From contig JADJTP010000002.1 of the NCBI GenBank assembly GCA_016711095.1, forward strand, positions 124,001 to 188,000: DNA of 64,000 nt, written 5' to 3'. Within the stretch, counting starts at the first letter, position 1. The number at the start of each line of letters is the position of its first letter. Both the position numbers and the translations under genes were made by a program. Source of the DNA: Actinomycetales bacterium. GTDB lineage: Bacteria; Actinomycetota; Actinomycetes; Actinomycetales; Dermatophilaceae. Below, piece after piece: positions 1-8,738 of the stretch. The notes beneath the pieces are model-generated. The model saw nothing but the letters and a program-made list of their open reading frames with translations. It was not told where the DNA came from and ran no database searches.

Positions 1-253
1 CGGCATACGGCGCGTGCCGCATCCGCAGCCGTGGATGACCGCGCTGCTGCGAGTAGGTGTTCGGGCCGCCCCAGTACTGCTCGAGGAACATCCGCAGCCG
101 GATCTCGGCCGGCCCGAGGTCCTCCTCGGGATAGAGAGCCCGCAGCGCCGGGTCCAGGGCCACCCGCGCGTAGAAGCCTCGGACCAGCCGGACAAAGGTG
201 TCGTGCCCGCCCATCTGCTCGTACGCGGTGGCCTGCGTCGTCGGCTCGTTCAT
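1..253 (-). CDS. glbO: truncated haemoglobin, group II (GlbO), 3' end outside window
   Basis: Only the first 84 codons are present; the gene runs off the left edge. The translation contains FLEQYWGGPNTYS and RGHPRLRMRHAP, which are hallmarks of actinobacterial trHbO proteins, together with a B-helix tyrosine (GFYARV) and the LYPEEDL segment carrying the CD1 tyrosine. Proteins of this family bind haem and oxygen and are linked to peroxidase activity and electron-chain protection; the exact role here is inferred. The ATG at 253 overlaps the stop of the mechanosensitive channel gene as ATGA, so the two are probably translationally coupled, and both follow pepN. Confidence 0.93.
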   Translation of the reverse strand, partial: MNEPTTQATAYEQMGGHDTFVRLVRGFYARVALDPALRALYPEEDLGPAEIRLRMFLEQYWGGPNTYSQQRGHPRLRMRHAPYA

Positions 254-1197
254 GAGGTGCGGCCCCCCGCTGCCAGCCCGCCCGGGGCGGGTGCGCTGAG
301 GGCGACGCCCGCGCCGTCGAGGGCCGCCTTGACGTGAGCCAGCAGGTCGCGCTGCACCTCGAGGCTCGCGGTGGGGACGCACCTCGCCGCGACGCGGACG
401 GTCACCGCTCCCGCGGACAGCGACTCGGTCGCGACGGTCGCCTCGTCGATGACCCGGTCGTCGCGGTCGGGCAGACCGGACAGGGCCTCGCGCAGGATCT
501 CGCTCACGGCAGCGATATCGGTGTCCAGCGGCAGCGGCACGAGCACCGCGGCCGTCGACCAGCCCTGCGACTGGTTGCCCAACCGCAGGATCTCGCCGTT
601 GCGCACATACCAGATGACCCCGTTGCTGTCCCGCAGCCGCGTGACCCGCAGGCTCACGTCCTCGACGACTCCGCTCACCTCGCCGGTGTTGATGGTGTCG
701 CCGACGCCATATTGGTCTTCGACGATCATGAACACTCCGGAGATGAAGTCCCGCACCAGGCTCTGGGCGCCGAACCCCAGGGCGACGCCACCGACGCCGG
801 CCGACGCGAGCAGCGGTCCCAGGGGGACTCCGACGGTGGCCATGACGGTGAGCGTGGCGAGAGTCGCGATGACGATGGTGACGGTGCTGGCGAGCAACGC
901 TCCGACGGTCTGAGTTCGCAGGACGTAGCGCTCGTGAGCAAGCCCGCTGGCGTCAGCGAGAATCCGCCCGGCCCGCCCGGGTAAGACGACGACGCGTTGC
1001 GCCTGCCGTTCGCTGGCTCGACGAACGACCGTCTTGATGACCCGCTTCAGCAGCCACCGCCCGATGACGGCGGCCACCACGATCGCGAGGATCTGCAGGG
1101 GAGTGCCGATCAGCCGGTCCAGGGCTACCGTCCAATCGATCTGGGTCACCACTGTGCCCGGCGGTCGGGCCAGGGCATCCGCGACGTATGCCGTCAC
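250..1197 (-). CDS. small-conductance mechanosensitive channel (MscS family)
   Basis: A 315-residue membrane protein. Three hydrophobic segments are visible: about residues 29-45, 97-117 and 120-155. The last is the glycine/alanine-rich pore helix ending in LGFGAQSLVRDFISGVF, followed by the beta domain with DQYGVGDTI and the VRLRDSNGVIWYVRNG-type stretch, all typical of MscS channels that open on membrane tension during osmotic downshock. I take GTG at 1197 as the start because it overlaps the pepN stop (GTGA); a longer reading frame reaching 1395 would run deep inside pepN. The stop overlaps the glbO start as ATGA. The three genes therefore form a tight operon. Ion selectivity cannot be told from sequence. 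Confidence 0.9.
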   Translation of the reverse strand: MTAYVADALARPPGTVVTQIDWTVALDRLIGTPLQILAIVVAAVIGRWLLKRVIKTVVRRASERQAQRVVVLPGRAGRILADASGLAHERYVLRTQTVGALLASTVTIVIATLATLTVMATVGVPLGPLLASAGVGGVALGFGAQSLVRDFISGVFMIVEDQYGVGDTINTGEVSGVVEDVSLRVTRLRDSNGVIWYVRNGEILRLGNQSQGWSTAAVLVPLPLDTDIAAVSEILREALSGLPDRDDRVIDEATVATESLSAGAVTVRVAARCVPTASLEVQRDLLAHVKAALDGAGVALSAPAPGGLAAGGRTS

Positions 1198-3791
1198 GGG
1201 GCGCCGGCCCCCGTGGCTGCTGCCAGACCCTGCTGAACCTCTTGGGCCGCGACTGCGGTCTCGACATAGCCGAGTTGCTCGATGACCAACCGGCGCAGGC
1301 CCGCAGGGGCATCCTCGTGCTCGAGGAGCCAACGCCGCGTGTGGTCGCGCAGCGCGGCGTCGGCGATGTCGAGCGGGTAGAAGTACTTCACGCACCGTTC
1401 GGCGATCGCATAGGACCGGGAGTTGAAGACCGGCAGCAGCATGTCGTGATAGCGCTCGACGAAGGGGCGCAGCACTTGGGGGTCGTCGCAGCGGCGGAAG
1501 CCCTGGCCCAGGTGTTCCATGGCTGCGTTGGTCTGGGTGTCGCTATCAATCGCCATGGCCCAGGCCTCCTGCTTGGCCTCCGGGGCGGGCATGGCCCCGC
1601 GGGCCTGCAACGCCAGCTCCCGACCTGCCGCAGATGGGTCTCGGATGAGCTCGGCCGCGATGTCGACGGCGCTCACGCCGCCGGCGGCGGACAGTTGGGT
1701 GAGCACCGACCACCTCAAGTCCTGGTCGACGCTCAGCCCCGGTTCGATGACTGACCCGTCGAGGATGCCGCGCAGCCGGGCCAGGTCAGCCGGCTCGGTA
1801 GCCAGCGCGGCATACGCGATGACGAGTTGCTGCTGCTTGTCGCTGCCCGGTACAGCGGCCTCAAGCGCCGTGCGGATCACCTCGACCGCCCGGGCGCGCA
1901 TGGGCGGACGCTGCGCCTCAGGCAGGAACCACCGCAGGCTCGCCAGCAGCATCGACGGGATCTGCTTGGTGGTCTGCAGGATCGTCCGCAAGACCACCGA
2001 GTGCTCTTCTACCGGAATGATCCGCAGCAGGACCTCGACGAACGGCGCAGGCGCGAGGTGGCCATCACGCACGAGCTCCCACAGCGAGCCAAGGATAAGG
2101 CTGCGGGCCAGGCTGTCGTCCAGCTCGGCGATGTGCGCGAGGGCAGTCTGCAACGAGCCGTCGTCGAGGCGGATGCGGGCGTAGGTGAGGTCTCCGTCGT
2201 TGGGCAGCAGAAGGTCGGGCCGTGGCATACCGACGAGGGCAGGCAGCTCGGTGCGTGGACCGTCGATGTCGACCTCGGTCCGCCCCACGCAACTCAGCAC
2301 GCCGCCGGCGAGGTCATAGCGGCCGATGCTGAGCCGGTGCGGGCGCAGGGTCGGATGCTCGGGCGGGGCGGTCTGGATCATCGCCGCTGCCGTGATGATG
2401 CCCTGGACGTCTGACTCGACCTCCAGGGCGAGCGTGCTCGGCCCAGCCGTGCGCAGCCAACGTTGGGCCCAGTCGGACAGGTCACGGCCAGAGGTCGATT
2501 CGAACTCTGCGAACAGGTCCCGCATCGTCGTGTTGCCCCATGCGTGCAGGCGGAAGTAGCTGCGCAGGCCAGCGGTGAAGGCATCCCTGCCGACGTAGGC
2601 GACGAGTTGTTTGAGGACCGAGCCGCCCTTGGCGTAGGTGATTCCGTCGAAGTTGACCGCGACGTCGGCCAGGTCGCGCATGTCGGCATACACCGGGTGG
2701 GTGTCAGGCTGCTGGTCCTGCTGATAGGCCCAGGTCTTCTCGTGACTGTGGAACGTGGTCCACGCGTCGGTCCAGTCGGTCGCCTCTGCCTGGCAGGCCG
2801 AGGACGCCCACTCGGCGAATGACTCGTTGAGCCACAGGTCGTCCCACCACTTCATCGTCACCAGATCGCCGAACCACATGTGCGCGAGCTCATGGAGAAT
2901 CGTCAGGGCTCGGCGTTCCACCAACGGTGCCGGTGCCTGACCGCGGAAGACATAGACGTCGGTGATCGTCACGCAACCGGCGTTCTCCATGGCTCCGGCG
3001 TTGTATTCGGGCACGAAGATCTGGTCGTACTTCGCGAAGGGGAACGGCCCGTCGAACTCCCGCTCGAAAAAGAGGATCCCGGTCTTGGTGACGTCGAAGA
3101 GGTCGGCGTAGTCCACGTGTTCGGTGATCGACCGGCGGGCGAAGATGCCCAGCGGAATGTCGTGGTCACGGCCCTGAACGCGATCCCATTGGACGGTGTA
3201 CGGCCCGGCACAGAGCGCGGTGATGTACGAGGAGATGCGCGGCGTCGGCTCGAAAGCCCACGTCGCGGTGCCCTCACTGGCCGGGACCGGCTCCGGAGCA
3301 GGCTGGTTGGAGATGACGACCCAGTGCTCCGGCACCGTCGCCGTGAACGCGAAGGTTGCCTTGAGGTCGGGCTGCTCAAAGACGGCATAGACGCGGCGGC
3401 TGTCGGGGACCTCAAACTGGCTGTAGAGGTAGACCTCCCCGTCGACGGGGTCGACGAAGCGGTGCATTCCCTCGCCGCTGTTGGTGTAGCGGCCGGTGGC
3501 CTCGACAACGAGCTCGTTGTCGGCGGCCAGCCCGGCTAGCGCGATCCGGCTGTCGGCGAAGACAGCCGCCGGGTCCAGCGACAGCCCATTGAGCGTTACC
3601 GCCTGCACCGAGTCGCCGACGAAGTCGATCCACGTCTCGGCTCCCGGGGTCCGGGCCGCGAAGTGCACGGTGGTCGTGGTGCTGAAGGTGTTCGGCCCAG
3701 TCGTGAGATCGAGCACCACGTCATAACGCTCGACGTCCAGCAGCGCGGCGCGAACGGCCGCCTCGTCTCGGGTGAGGTTGGTTCCGGGCAC
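1194..3791 (-). CDS. pepN: aminopeptidase N (M1 family zinc metallopeptidase)
   Basis: An 865-residue M1 peptidase that removes N-terminal residues from peptides in the cytoplasm. The exopeptidase motif GAMEN lies at 266-270 and the zinc motif HELAH at 300-304, with the third zinc ligand Glu about residue 323 in NESFAEW. The C-terminal half is the helical ERAP1-like domain, and the total length fits actinobacterial PepN. It is the first gene of a three-gene minus-strand operon with the MscS channel and glbO. It is transcribed divergently from the Rv2466c-like gene, with about 150 bases between them for both promoters. Nothing in the active site is missing. Confidence 0.96.
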   Translation of the reverse strand: MPGTNLTRDEAAVRAALLDVERYDVVLDLTTGPNTFSTTTTVHFAARTPGAETWIDFVGDSVQAVTLNGLSLDPAAVFADSRIALAGLAADNELVVEATGRYTNSGEGMHRFVDPVDGEVYLYSQFEVPDSRRVYAVFEQPDLKATFAFTATVPEHWVVISNQPAPEPVPASEGTATWAFEPTPRISSYITALCAGPYTVQWDRVQGRDHDIPLGIFARRSITEHVDYADLFDVTKTGILFFEREFDGPFPFAKYDQIFVPEYNAGAMENAGCVTITDVYVFRGQAPAPLVERRALTILHELAHMWFGDLVTMKWWDDLWLNESFAEWASSACQAEATDWTDAWTTFHSHEKTWAYQQDQQPDTHPVYADMRDLADVAVNFDGITYAKGGSVLKQLVAYVGRDAFTAGLRSYFRLHAWGNTTMRDLFAEFESTSGRDLSDWAQRWLRTAGPSTLALEVESDVQGIITAAAMIQTAPPEHPTLRPHRLSIGRYDLAGGVLSCVGRTEVDIDGPRTELPALVGMPRPDLLLPNDGDLTYARIRLDDGSLQTALAHIAELDDSLARSLILGSLWELVRDGHLAPAPFVEVLLRIIPVEEHSVVLRTILQTTKQIPSMLLASLRWFLPEAQRPPMRARAVEVIRTALEAAVPGSDKQQQLVIAYAALATEPADLARLRGILDGSVIEPGLSVDQDLRWSVLTQLSAAGGVSAVDIAAELIRDPSAAGRELALQARGAMPAPEAKQEAWAMAIDSDTQTNAAMEHLGQGFRRCDDPQVLRPFVERYHDMLLPVFNSRSYAIAERCVKYFYPLDIADAALRDHTRRWLLEHEDAPAGLRRLVIEQLGYVETAVAAQEVQQGLAAATGAGAP

Positions 3792-3942
3792 AGCGTTGCT
3801 CCTCGTGGGTCGGCCGAGTCTGCACGGGCCGTGCAGTCAAAGGCGCCGGACCGGGTCGGGGACGCCGACTGGATCCTCCGGCCATCCTTCCACGCGCCGC
3901 GGCTCGCCGTCGGTCGACCTGAGGTGATGACAGAATGCCCGC

Positions 3943-4599
3943 ATGAGTCCTGCGAACACCCCGACAGCCGCCGCCTCGCCCGGCACCCGGCGACCGCGAC
4001 GGACCCCCGTCGAGATGTGGTTCGACCCGCTGTGCCCGTGGGCGTGGATGACCTCACGGTGGCTGATGGAGGTGGAGCAGGTCCGGCCGGTGGGGGTCAC
4101 CTGGTCGGTCATGAGCCTTGCGGTGCTCAACGACGGTCGGGACTTGCCCGCGCAATATGCCGAACTCATGGCCAAGGCGTGGGGACCGGTGCGCGTCATC
4201 ATCGCCGCTCAAGCCGAGCACGGTGACCGCGTCGTCAAACCGCTCTACGACGCGATGGGCACGCGTATCCACCTGCAGGGTATGCAGGACTTCGATCAGG
4301 TGATCGCCGAGTCGATCGCGGCTTGCGGACTTCCGGCGACGCTCGCCAAGGCGGCGACACTGAAGAAACACGACGCGGCTCTGCGACGTAGCCACCGACG
4401 AGGGATCACCCTCGTCGGCCAGGACGTCGGCACCCCAGTCGTTTCCGTCGATGGGGTGGCCTTCTTCGGCCCCGTCGTCAGTCCCGCGCCCAACGGCGAA
4501 GCGGCCGGTCGGCTCTGGGATGGGTGCCTGCTCGTCGCTGGCACGCCCGGCTTCTTCGAGCTCAAGCGCACCCGCACCGTCGGCCCGATCTTCTCCTGA
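3943..4599 (+). CDS. DsbA-family thioredoxin-fold protein, Rv2466c-like
   Basis: A 218-residue protein closely resembling the mycobacterial mycothiol-dependent reductase Rv2466c: shared segments include FDPLCPW near the N-terminus, RAWGPVR-like KAWGPVRVI, DVGTPVVSVDGVAFFGPV and the ending FFELKRTRT. The family has a thioredoxin fold with an inserted helical cap and uses mycothiol-linked redox chemistry. The active-site motif here reads CPWA (residues 31-34), whereas Rv2466c has CPWC, so the resolving cysteine is absent and a monothiol mechanism is likely. About 25 basic, proline-rich residues precede the fold and do not look like a signal peptide. rpiB follows 14 bases downstream, suggesting one transcript. 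Confidence 0.85.
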   Translation: MSPANTPTAAASPGTRRPRRTPVEMWFDPLCPWAWMTSRWLMEVEQVRPVGVTWSVMSLAVLNDGRDLPAQYAELMAKAWGPVRVIIAAQAEHGDRVVKPLYDAMGTRIHLQGMQDFDQVIAESIAACGLPATLAKAATLKKHDAALRRSHRRGITLVGQDVGTPVVSVDGVAFFGPVVSPAPNGEAAGRLWDGCLLVAGTPGFFELKRTRTVGPIFS

Positions 4600-4613
4600 A
4601 AGCCATTGTCAGC

Positions 4614-5078
4614 ATGCGCGTTCATCTCGGCGGTGACCACGCGGCATACGAGCTGCAGCGCGCCCTCGTCAGCCATCTGCAAGCGGCGGGCCACGAGGTC
4701 GTCGACCACGGCCCGGCAACGTACGACGCCCTGGATGACTACCCGGTCTGTGTGTTGCGCGCCGCGATCGCCGTCGCCGAGGGCCCCGGGTCGTTCGGCA
4801 TCGTGCTGGGCGGGTCGGGCAATGGTGAGCTCATAGCGGCCAACAAGGTGGCCGGCATTCGCGCGGCCTACGCCTCCAGTGTCGAGCTCGCACAGCTTGC
4901 TCGGCAGCACAATGACGCTCAGGTGATCTCGATCGGGGCCCGGTTCACTGACGTCGCGACTGGGTGCCTCATCGCCGACGCCTTTCTGGCCACAGCGTTC
5001 TCGGGCGACGAGCGGCACGAACGCCGGCTCGCAATGATCACCGACTTCGAGCTCGGCGGAACAGTTCCCACCGCGTGA
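4614..5078 (+). CDS. rpiB: ribose-5-phosphate isomerase B
   Basis: A 154-residue enzyme that interconverts ribose 5-phosphate and ribulose 5-phosphate in the non-oxidative pentose phosphate pathway. The start at 4614 gives the family N-terminus MRVHLGGDHA with the phosphate-binding Asp-His pair at 8-9. The loop GGSGNGELIAANK places Glu72 where the actinobacterial type has its catalytic glutamate, in place of the cysteine of the E. coli enzyme. An earlier in-frame ATG at 4524 lies inside the preceding gene and is rejected. Its stop overlaps the next gene's GTG start (GTGA), coupling it to the PP2C phosphatase. Confidence 0.93.
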   Translation: MRVHLGGDHAAYELQRALVSHLQAAGHEVVDHGPATYDALDDYPVCVLRAAIAVAEGPGSFGIVLGGSGNGELIAANKVAGIRAAYASSVELAQLARQHNDAQVISIGARFTDVATGCLIADAFLATAFSGDERHERRLAMITDFELGGTVPTA

Positions 5079-6208
5079 GCGTCTCGTCCGGGCAGGCATC
5101 GAGGGAGGGCCGCGGCCTCGAGGGTCGACCGGCCGGTGAGTTGGTCCGACGAGTCGGGCGACGGCTTGCCCGCATCCGCGGTGCGCGTCAGCGAGCCCGG
5201 GCAACGGGACTGATCCTGGCCGGCGCCGGCGTCCTGTGGCTGCTGAGCTGCTGGCCGGCCGAGATGTCGTGGGCTCTCTACGCGCCTCTCGTCGTCCTCG
5301 CCGGGCTGTTCCTGACCCCCGGGTGGTTCCTGCTCACCTGCCTCACGTATGCCGCCGGACTGGTGTACTCGGCCACGATGGTCCGCGGGTGGTCGACCAT
5401 CCAGGGGATGACCCTGCTCGCGCTGGTCCTGACGATGGCGGTCATGGTCCGCTCGAGCCGGTCCCGCGAGCGACTCGGCGTGCACGGCAACGACGGCGAG
5501 GACATGCTCGTCGACCTGCGAGATCGACTGCTGGCGCTCGGCAACTTCCCCGACCTGCCCGCCGGCTGGCATGGTGAGTCGGCCATCGAGGCGGCCTACG
5601 GCGACAAGTTCTCCGGCGATTTCGCCGTGACGTCCCTTTCGCCGGACCGGTCTCGGCTCGAAGTCGCGCTGATCGACATCTCTGGGAAGGGACGCCAGGC
5701 CGGCACCCGGTCGTTGCTCTTCTCCGGGGCCATCGGGGGGCTGCTGGGTCAGGTCGAGCCCGAGCGCTTCATGACGTCGGCCAACCACTACGTGCTTCGA
5801 CAGGGGTGGACCGAGGGGTTCGCCTCGGCCGTGCACCTGTCACTGGACCTCATGACCGGTGAGTTCACGATCGGTAACGCCGGCCACCCCGCGGTGCTGC
5901 ACTTCGCGGCCGGGTCCGGCCTTTGGTCAGTGCACGAGTCGTTGGGCGGCCCGGTGCTCGGCATCATCCCTGGCGCGGACTTCCCCCGGCACGTCGGGGT
6001 CCTGCGCCGTGGCGATGCCCTCGTGCTTTACACCGACGGCGTGATCGAGACGCGCGATCGCGACCTCGCTCGCGGCGTCGACCGGTTGCTCGGCAGTGCC
6101 GAGCGTCGGGTGCCCATCGGTTTCGCCGGAGGGGCACAGGCGCTCTGCGCTGAGGCGACCAGCGGCGACACCGATGACCGCGCCGTCATCGTCATCTGGC
6201 GCTGCTGA
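5075..6208 (+). CDS. membrane-anchored PP2C/SpoIIE-type serine phosphatase
   Basis: The product is about 377 residues from the GTG at 5075. After a basic N-terminus it has roughly four hydrophobic segments (about residues 43-126), then a cytoplasmic PPM/SpoIIE-like phosphatase domain. Metal-binding aspartates are seen in DKFSGDF, ALIDISGKG, YTDGVIE and the terminal DTDDRAVIV. Such phosphatases usually dephosphorylate anti-anti-sigma factors in partner-switching stress pathways; no partner kinase or STAS gene is nearby, so the target is unknown. The start overlaps the rpiB stop (GTGA), an unexpected pairing. trmB begins five bases after its stop. Confidence 0.85.
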   Translation: MSVSSGQASREGRGLEGRPAGELVRRVGRRLARIRGARQRARATGLILAGAGVLWLLSCWPAEMSWALYAPLVVLAGLFLTPGWFLLTCLTYAAGLVYSATMVRGWSTIQGMTLLALVLTMAVMVRSSRSRERLGVHGNDGEDMLVDLRDRLLALGNFPDLPAGWHGESAIEAAYGDKFSGDFAVTSLSPDRSRLEVALIDISGKGRQAGTRSLLFSGAIGGLLGQVEPERFMTSANHYVLRQGWTEGFASAVHLSLDLMTGEFTIGNAGHPAVLHFAAGSGLWSVHESLGGPVLGIIPGADFPRHVGVLRRGDALVLYTDGVIETRDRDLARGVDRLLGSAERRVPIGFAGGAQALCAEATSGDTDDRAVIVIWRC

Positions 6209-6213
6209 CGCCG

Positions 6214-6876
6214 ATGGTGAACGGCTCGGAGCACCGGGTGCGGACCTTCAACGCCCGGCGTGGTCGGCGCTCGGCGCTCACCGACGCTCGCCTGCTCACC
6301 CTGCTGCCCCGGTATGCCGTCCCGCCGGCTGTCCTGGCACCGCCGGGCGCTCCGGGGCGCCCCGAATGCGTCGTTCTCGAGGTCGGCTGCGGTCATGGGG
6401 CTGCGGCGCTGGCGTATGCCGCCGCAACACCAGAGGCTCACATCGTCGCGCTCGACGTCCACCCGCCCGGAGTCGCGCGGATGGTCGCGGCCGTCGATGC
6501 AGCCGGGCTGAGCAACCTGTCCGCCGAGCTCGCCGACGCTGTCGAGTTCCTCGCCGAGCGGGTGCCGCAGGGCGCGCTCGATGCTGTCCACCTGTTCTTC
6601 CCGGACCCGTGGCCCAAGACCCGCCACCATCGCCGGCGGTTCGTGTCGCCAGACACCCTCGAGCTGCTGGCCATGCGCCTGACCCCCGCAGGCCGTGTCC
6701 TCGTGGCGACGGATAGCCCGGACTACGCGGCATACGTGCGGGTGGTGGTGGCCGCGCACGGTGGGTTCGTGGTCCGGGACGCGGCCCGCCCGACGTGGCG
6801 GCCGGTGGCCGGTTACGAGGCGAAGGCTCTCGCGGCGGGTCGGCCCGTCTGCGACCTGGTGCTGGAGCGAAGCTGA
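6214..6876 (+). CDS. trmB: tRNA (guanine-N7-)-methyltransferase
   Basis: A 220-residue SAM-dependent enzyme making m7G46 in the variable loop of tRNAs. The SAM-binding motif EVGCGHG is at 56-62 and the family signature FPDPWPKTRHHRRR at about 129-142; the terminal YEAKALAAGRPVCDL fits the substrate-binding end. It follows the phosphatase gene by five bases. The last base of the stop codon (6876) is also the discriminator position of the tRNA-Gly gene on the opposite strand, so the two genes abut tail to tail with a one-base overlap. No other start has a better ribosome site. Confidence 0.94.
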   Translation: MVNGSEHRVRTFNARRGRRSALTDARLLTLLPRYAVPPAVLAPPGAPGRPECVVLEVGCGHGAAALAYAAATPEAHIVALDVHPPGVARMVAAVDAAGLSNLSAELADAVEFLAERVPQGALDAVHLFFPDPWPKTRHHRRRFVSPDTLELLAMRLTPAGRVLVATDSPDYAAYVRVVVAAHGGFVVRDAARPTWRPVAGYEAKALAAGRPVCDLVLERS

Positions 6877-6946
6877 GCGGGCGACGAGAATCGAACTCGC
6901 GTAGCCAGTTTGGAAGACTGGGGCTCTACCATTGAGCTACGCCCGC
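6876..6946 (-). tRNA. tRNA-Gly (anticodon TCC)
   Basis: The minus strand folds as a 71-base tRNA: a 7-bp acceptor stem GCGGGCG/CGCCCGC, a D arm starting GCTC, an anticodon stem CCAGT/ACTGG with loop CTTCCAA giving TCC, and a T arm GCGAG-TTCGATT-CTCGT. The discriminator is U and CCA is not encoded. The TCC anticodon reads GGA/GGG. The 3' end touches the stop codon of trmB. Confidence 0.96.
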
Positions 6947-7094
6947 GGGCGGCGGCAGAGGCGATGTGACCCAGCCACCACGGGGGGCTAGCCTAGACCC
7001 GCCCGCCCGGATCGCGCGAACCTTGGCCGTCGCACGCCGTCGGAGTGCACTGGGGGGCTCGGTGTTGGATCGCGGATGCTGTTCGCGCACCGAT

Positions 7095-7171
7095 CGGGGT
7101 ATGGCGCAGTTTGGTAGCGCGTCCGCTTTGGGAGCGGAAGGCCGTCGGTTCGAATCCGGCTACCCCGACCA
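7095..7171 (+). tRNA. tRNA-Pro (anticodon TGG), CCA encoded
   Basis: A 77-base cloverleaf: acceptor CGGGGTA/TACCCCG, D arm GCGC...GCGC, anticodon stem TCCGC/GCGGA with loop TTTGGGA giving TGG, T arm GTCGG-TTCGAAT-CCGGC, discriminator A and encoded CCA. It sits about 130 bases upstream of tig, an arrangement common in actinobacteria. The encoded CCA contrasts with the CCA-less tRNA-Gly next to it. Confidence 0.97.
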
Positions 7172-7300
7172 CTATTGAGGGCAGGTCGCGATTGGGTGCG
7201 GCCCGGAGCGGGCGGCTAGCATGGACCGGATTGTCCACCGCCGGACGGCCTCCGCCCTGTCGGACCCGTTGACCGACCCCCGTTGATCTGGAGTAACGCA

Positions 7301-8671
7301 GTGAAGAGTGCGCTCGAGACCCTGAGCCCGACTCGGGTGAAGCTGACCGTCGAGGTTCCCTACGAGGAGCTCAAGCCGAGCCTCGAGCAGGCCTACCAGA
7401 CGATCGGCAGCCAGATCCAGGTGCCGGGGTTCCGCCGCGGCAAGGTGCCGGCGCGGATCATCGACCAGCGTCTGGGCAAGGGTGCGGTCCTGCAGGAAGC
7501 CGTCAATGACGCCCTGCCGAAATTCTATGGGCAGGCCCTCGAAGAGCACTCGGTGCGCCCGCTCGGCCAGCCTGAAGTCGATGTCACCGACGTCCCGCTC
7601 GAGGACGACCAGATGCTGAAGTTCACCGCCGAAGTCGACAAGCGCCCCGACATCCACCTGCCCGACTACTCCGGGATCGCCGTCGAGGTCGACGCCATCG
7701 AGGTCGACGACGCCGACATCGAGGAGCGGCTCACCACGCTGCGGCAGCGTTTCGGCACTCTCAAGGGCGTCGAGCGGGCCGCGACAGCCGGCGACTTCGT
7801 CTCCATCGACCTCACCGCGCAGATCGACGGCGCCGAGATCGACACGGTCTCCGGGGTGTCCTACGAGGTGGGCTCGGCCAACATGCTCGAGGGCATGGAC
7901 GAGGCGATCACCGGGCTGAGCGCTGGCGACACGACGACCTTCTCCGCACCGTTGGCCGGTGGCGAGCACGCCGGGCTGAGCGCCGAATGCACGGTCGTCG
8001 TCCAGTCGGTCAAGGAGCGCGAGCTGCCGGCCCTGGACGACGACTTCGCGCAGCTCGCCTCGGAGTTCGACACCCTCGACGAGCTCAAAGTCGATCTGCG
8101 AAAGGAAGCCGAGCGTGGCAAGCGCTATGGCCAGGGGCTGCAGGCCCGCGACAAGGTGATGGCGGCGTTGCTTGAGGCCGTCGAAATCCCCGTGCCGGAG
8201 GCGATCGTCGAGCAGGAAGTGCACCAGCACCTCGAGGGCGAGGGCCGGCTTGAGGACGCGGAGCACCGCGCTGAGGTGCAGGCCGAGACCCGCAAGGGCC
8301 TGGCCACCCAGTTCCTGCTCGATGCGATCGTCGAAGCCGAAGGGGTCAAGGTCGAGCAGCCCGAGCTCATCGAGTATCTGCTCATGTCGGCCCAGCAATA
8401 TGGGATGGACCCCAACCAGTTTGCCCAGTCCATCGATGCTCAAGGGCAGATCCCGGCCATGATCGGCGAGGTCGGTCGGCGCAAGGCCCTGGCGGTGGTC
8501 CTCGAAAGGGCGACGGTGACCGACACTGCGGGCAACCCGATCGACCTCGAAGCGCTCAGCCGTGAGTCGGCGCAGCCTGAGCACGACCACAACGGGCACG
8601 AGCACGAGCACGAGCACGACGACCACGACCACGACCACGACGAGAACGGCGAGACGGGCCGCGATTCCTGA
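7301..8671 (+). CDS. tig: trigger factor, ribosome-associated chaperone/PPIase
   Basis: About 456 residues. The N-terminal ribosome-binding domain carries the GFRRGKVP signature (around residues 41-48), followed by an FKBP-type prolyl isomerase region (about 150-240) and the helical C-terminal chaperone domain. It binds ribosomes near the exit tunnel and shields nascent chains. I choose GTG at 7301 because GGAG lies about 10 bases upstream and the product then starts VKSALETLSPTRV, matching the family; the longer frame from 7283 lacks a ribosome site. The C-terminus ends in a run alternating His with Asp/Glu (about ten histidines in the last 30 residues), a likely metal-binding tail. Like other actinobacteria, it precedes the clp genes, but four unrelated genes intervene. 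Confidence 0.96.
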   Translation: MKSALETLSPTRVKLTVEVPYEELKPSLEQAYQTIGSQIQVPGFRRGKVPARIIDQRLGKGAVLQEAVNDALPKFYGQALEEHSVRPLGQPEVDVTDVPLEDDQMLKFTAEVDKRPDIHLPDYSGIAVEVDAIEVDDADIEERLTTLRQRFGTLKGVERAATAGDFVSIDLTAQIDGAEIDTVSGVSYEVGSANMLEGMDEAITGLSAGDTTTFSAPLAGGEHAGLSAECTVVVQSVKERELPALDDDFAQLASEFDTLDELKVDLRKEAERGKRYGQGLQARDKVMAALLEAVEIPVPEAIVEQEVHQHLEGEGRLEDAEHRAEVQAETRKGLATQFLLDAIVEAEGVKVEQPELIEYLLMSAQQYGMDPNQFAQSIDAQGQIPAMIGEVGRRKALAVVLERATVTDTAGNPIDLEALSRESAQPEHDHNGHEHEHEHDDHDHDHDENGETGRDS

Positions 8672-8738
8672 CCAGCACAGCCGTTCGGCGATGAGCTCGT
8701 AAGTGCTCTGTGAATGTCGCCGGTTGGTAAGGTCAGGG

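Noticed and set aside
7172..8638. Long open frame on the minus strand opposite tig
   Set aside because: It mirrors the tig coding frame, starts in a His/Asp-coded repeat that reads as valine runs, and has no family signature.
8585..8645. Microsatellite-like CACGAG/CACGAC repeat
   Set aside because: It encodes the His/Glu/Asp tail of trigger factor and is explained by that.
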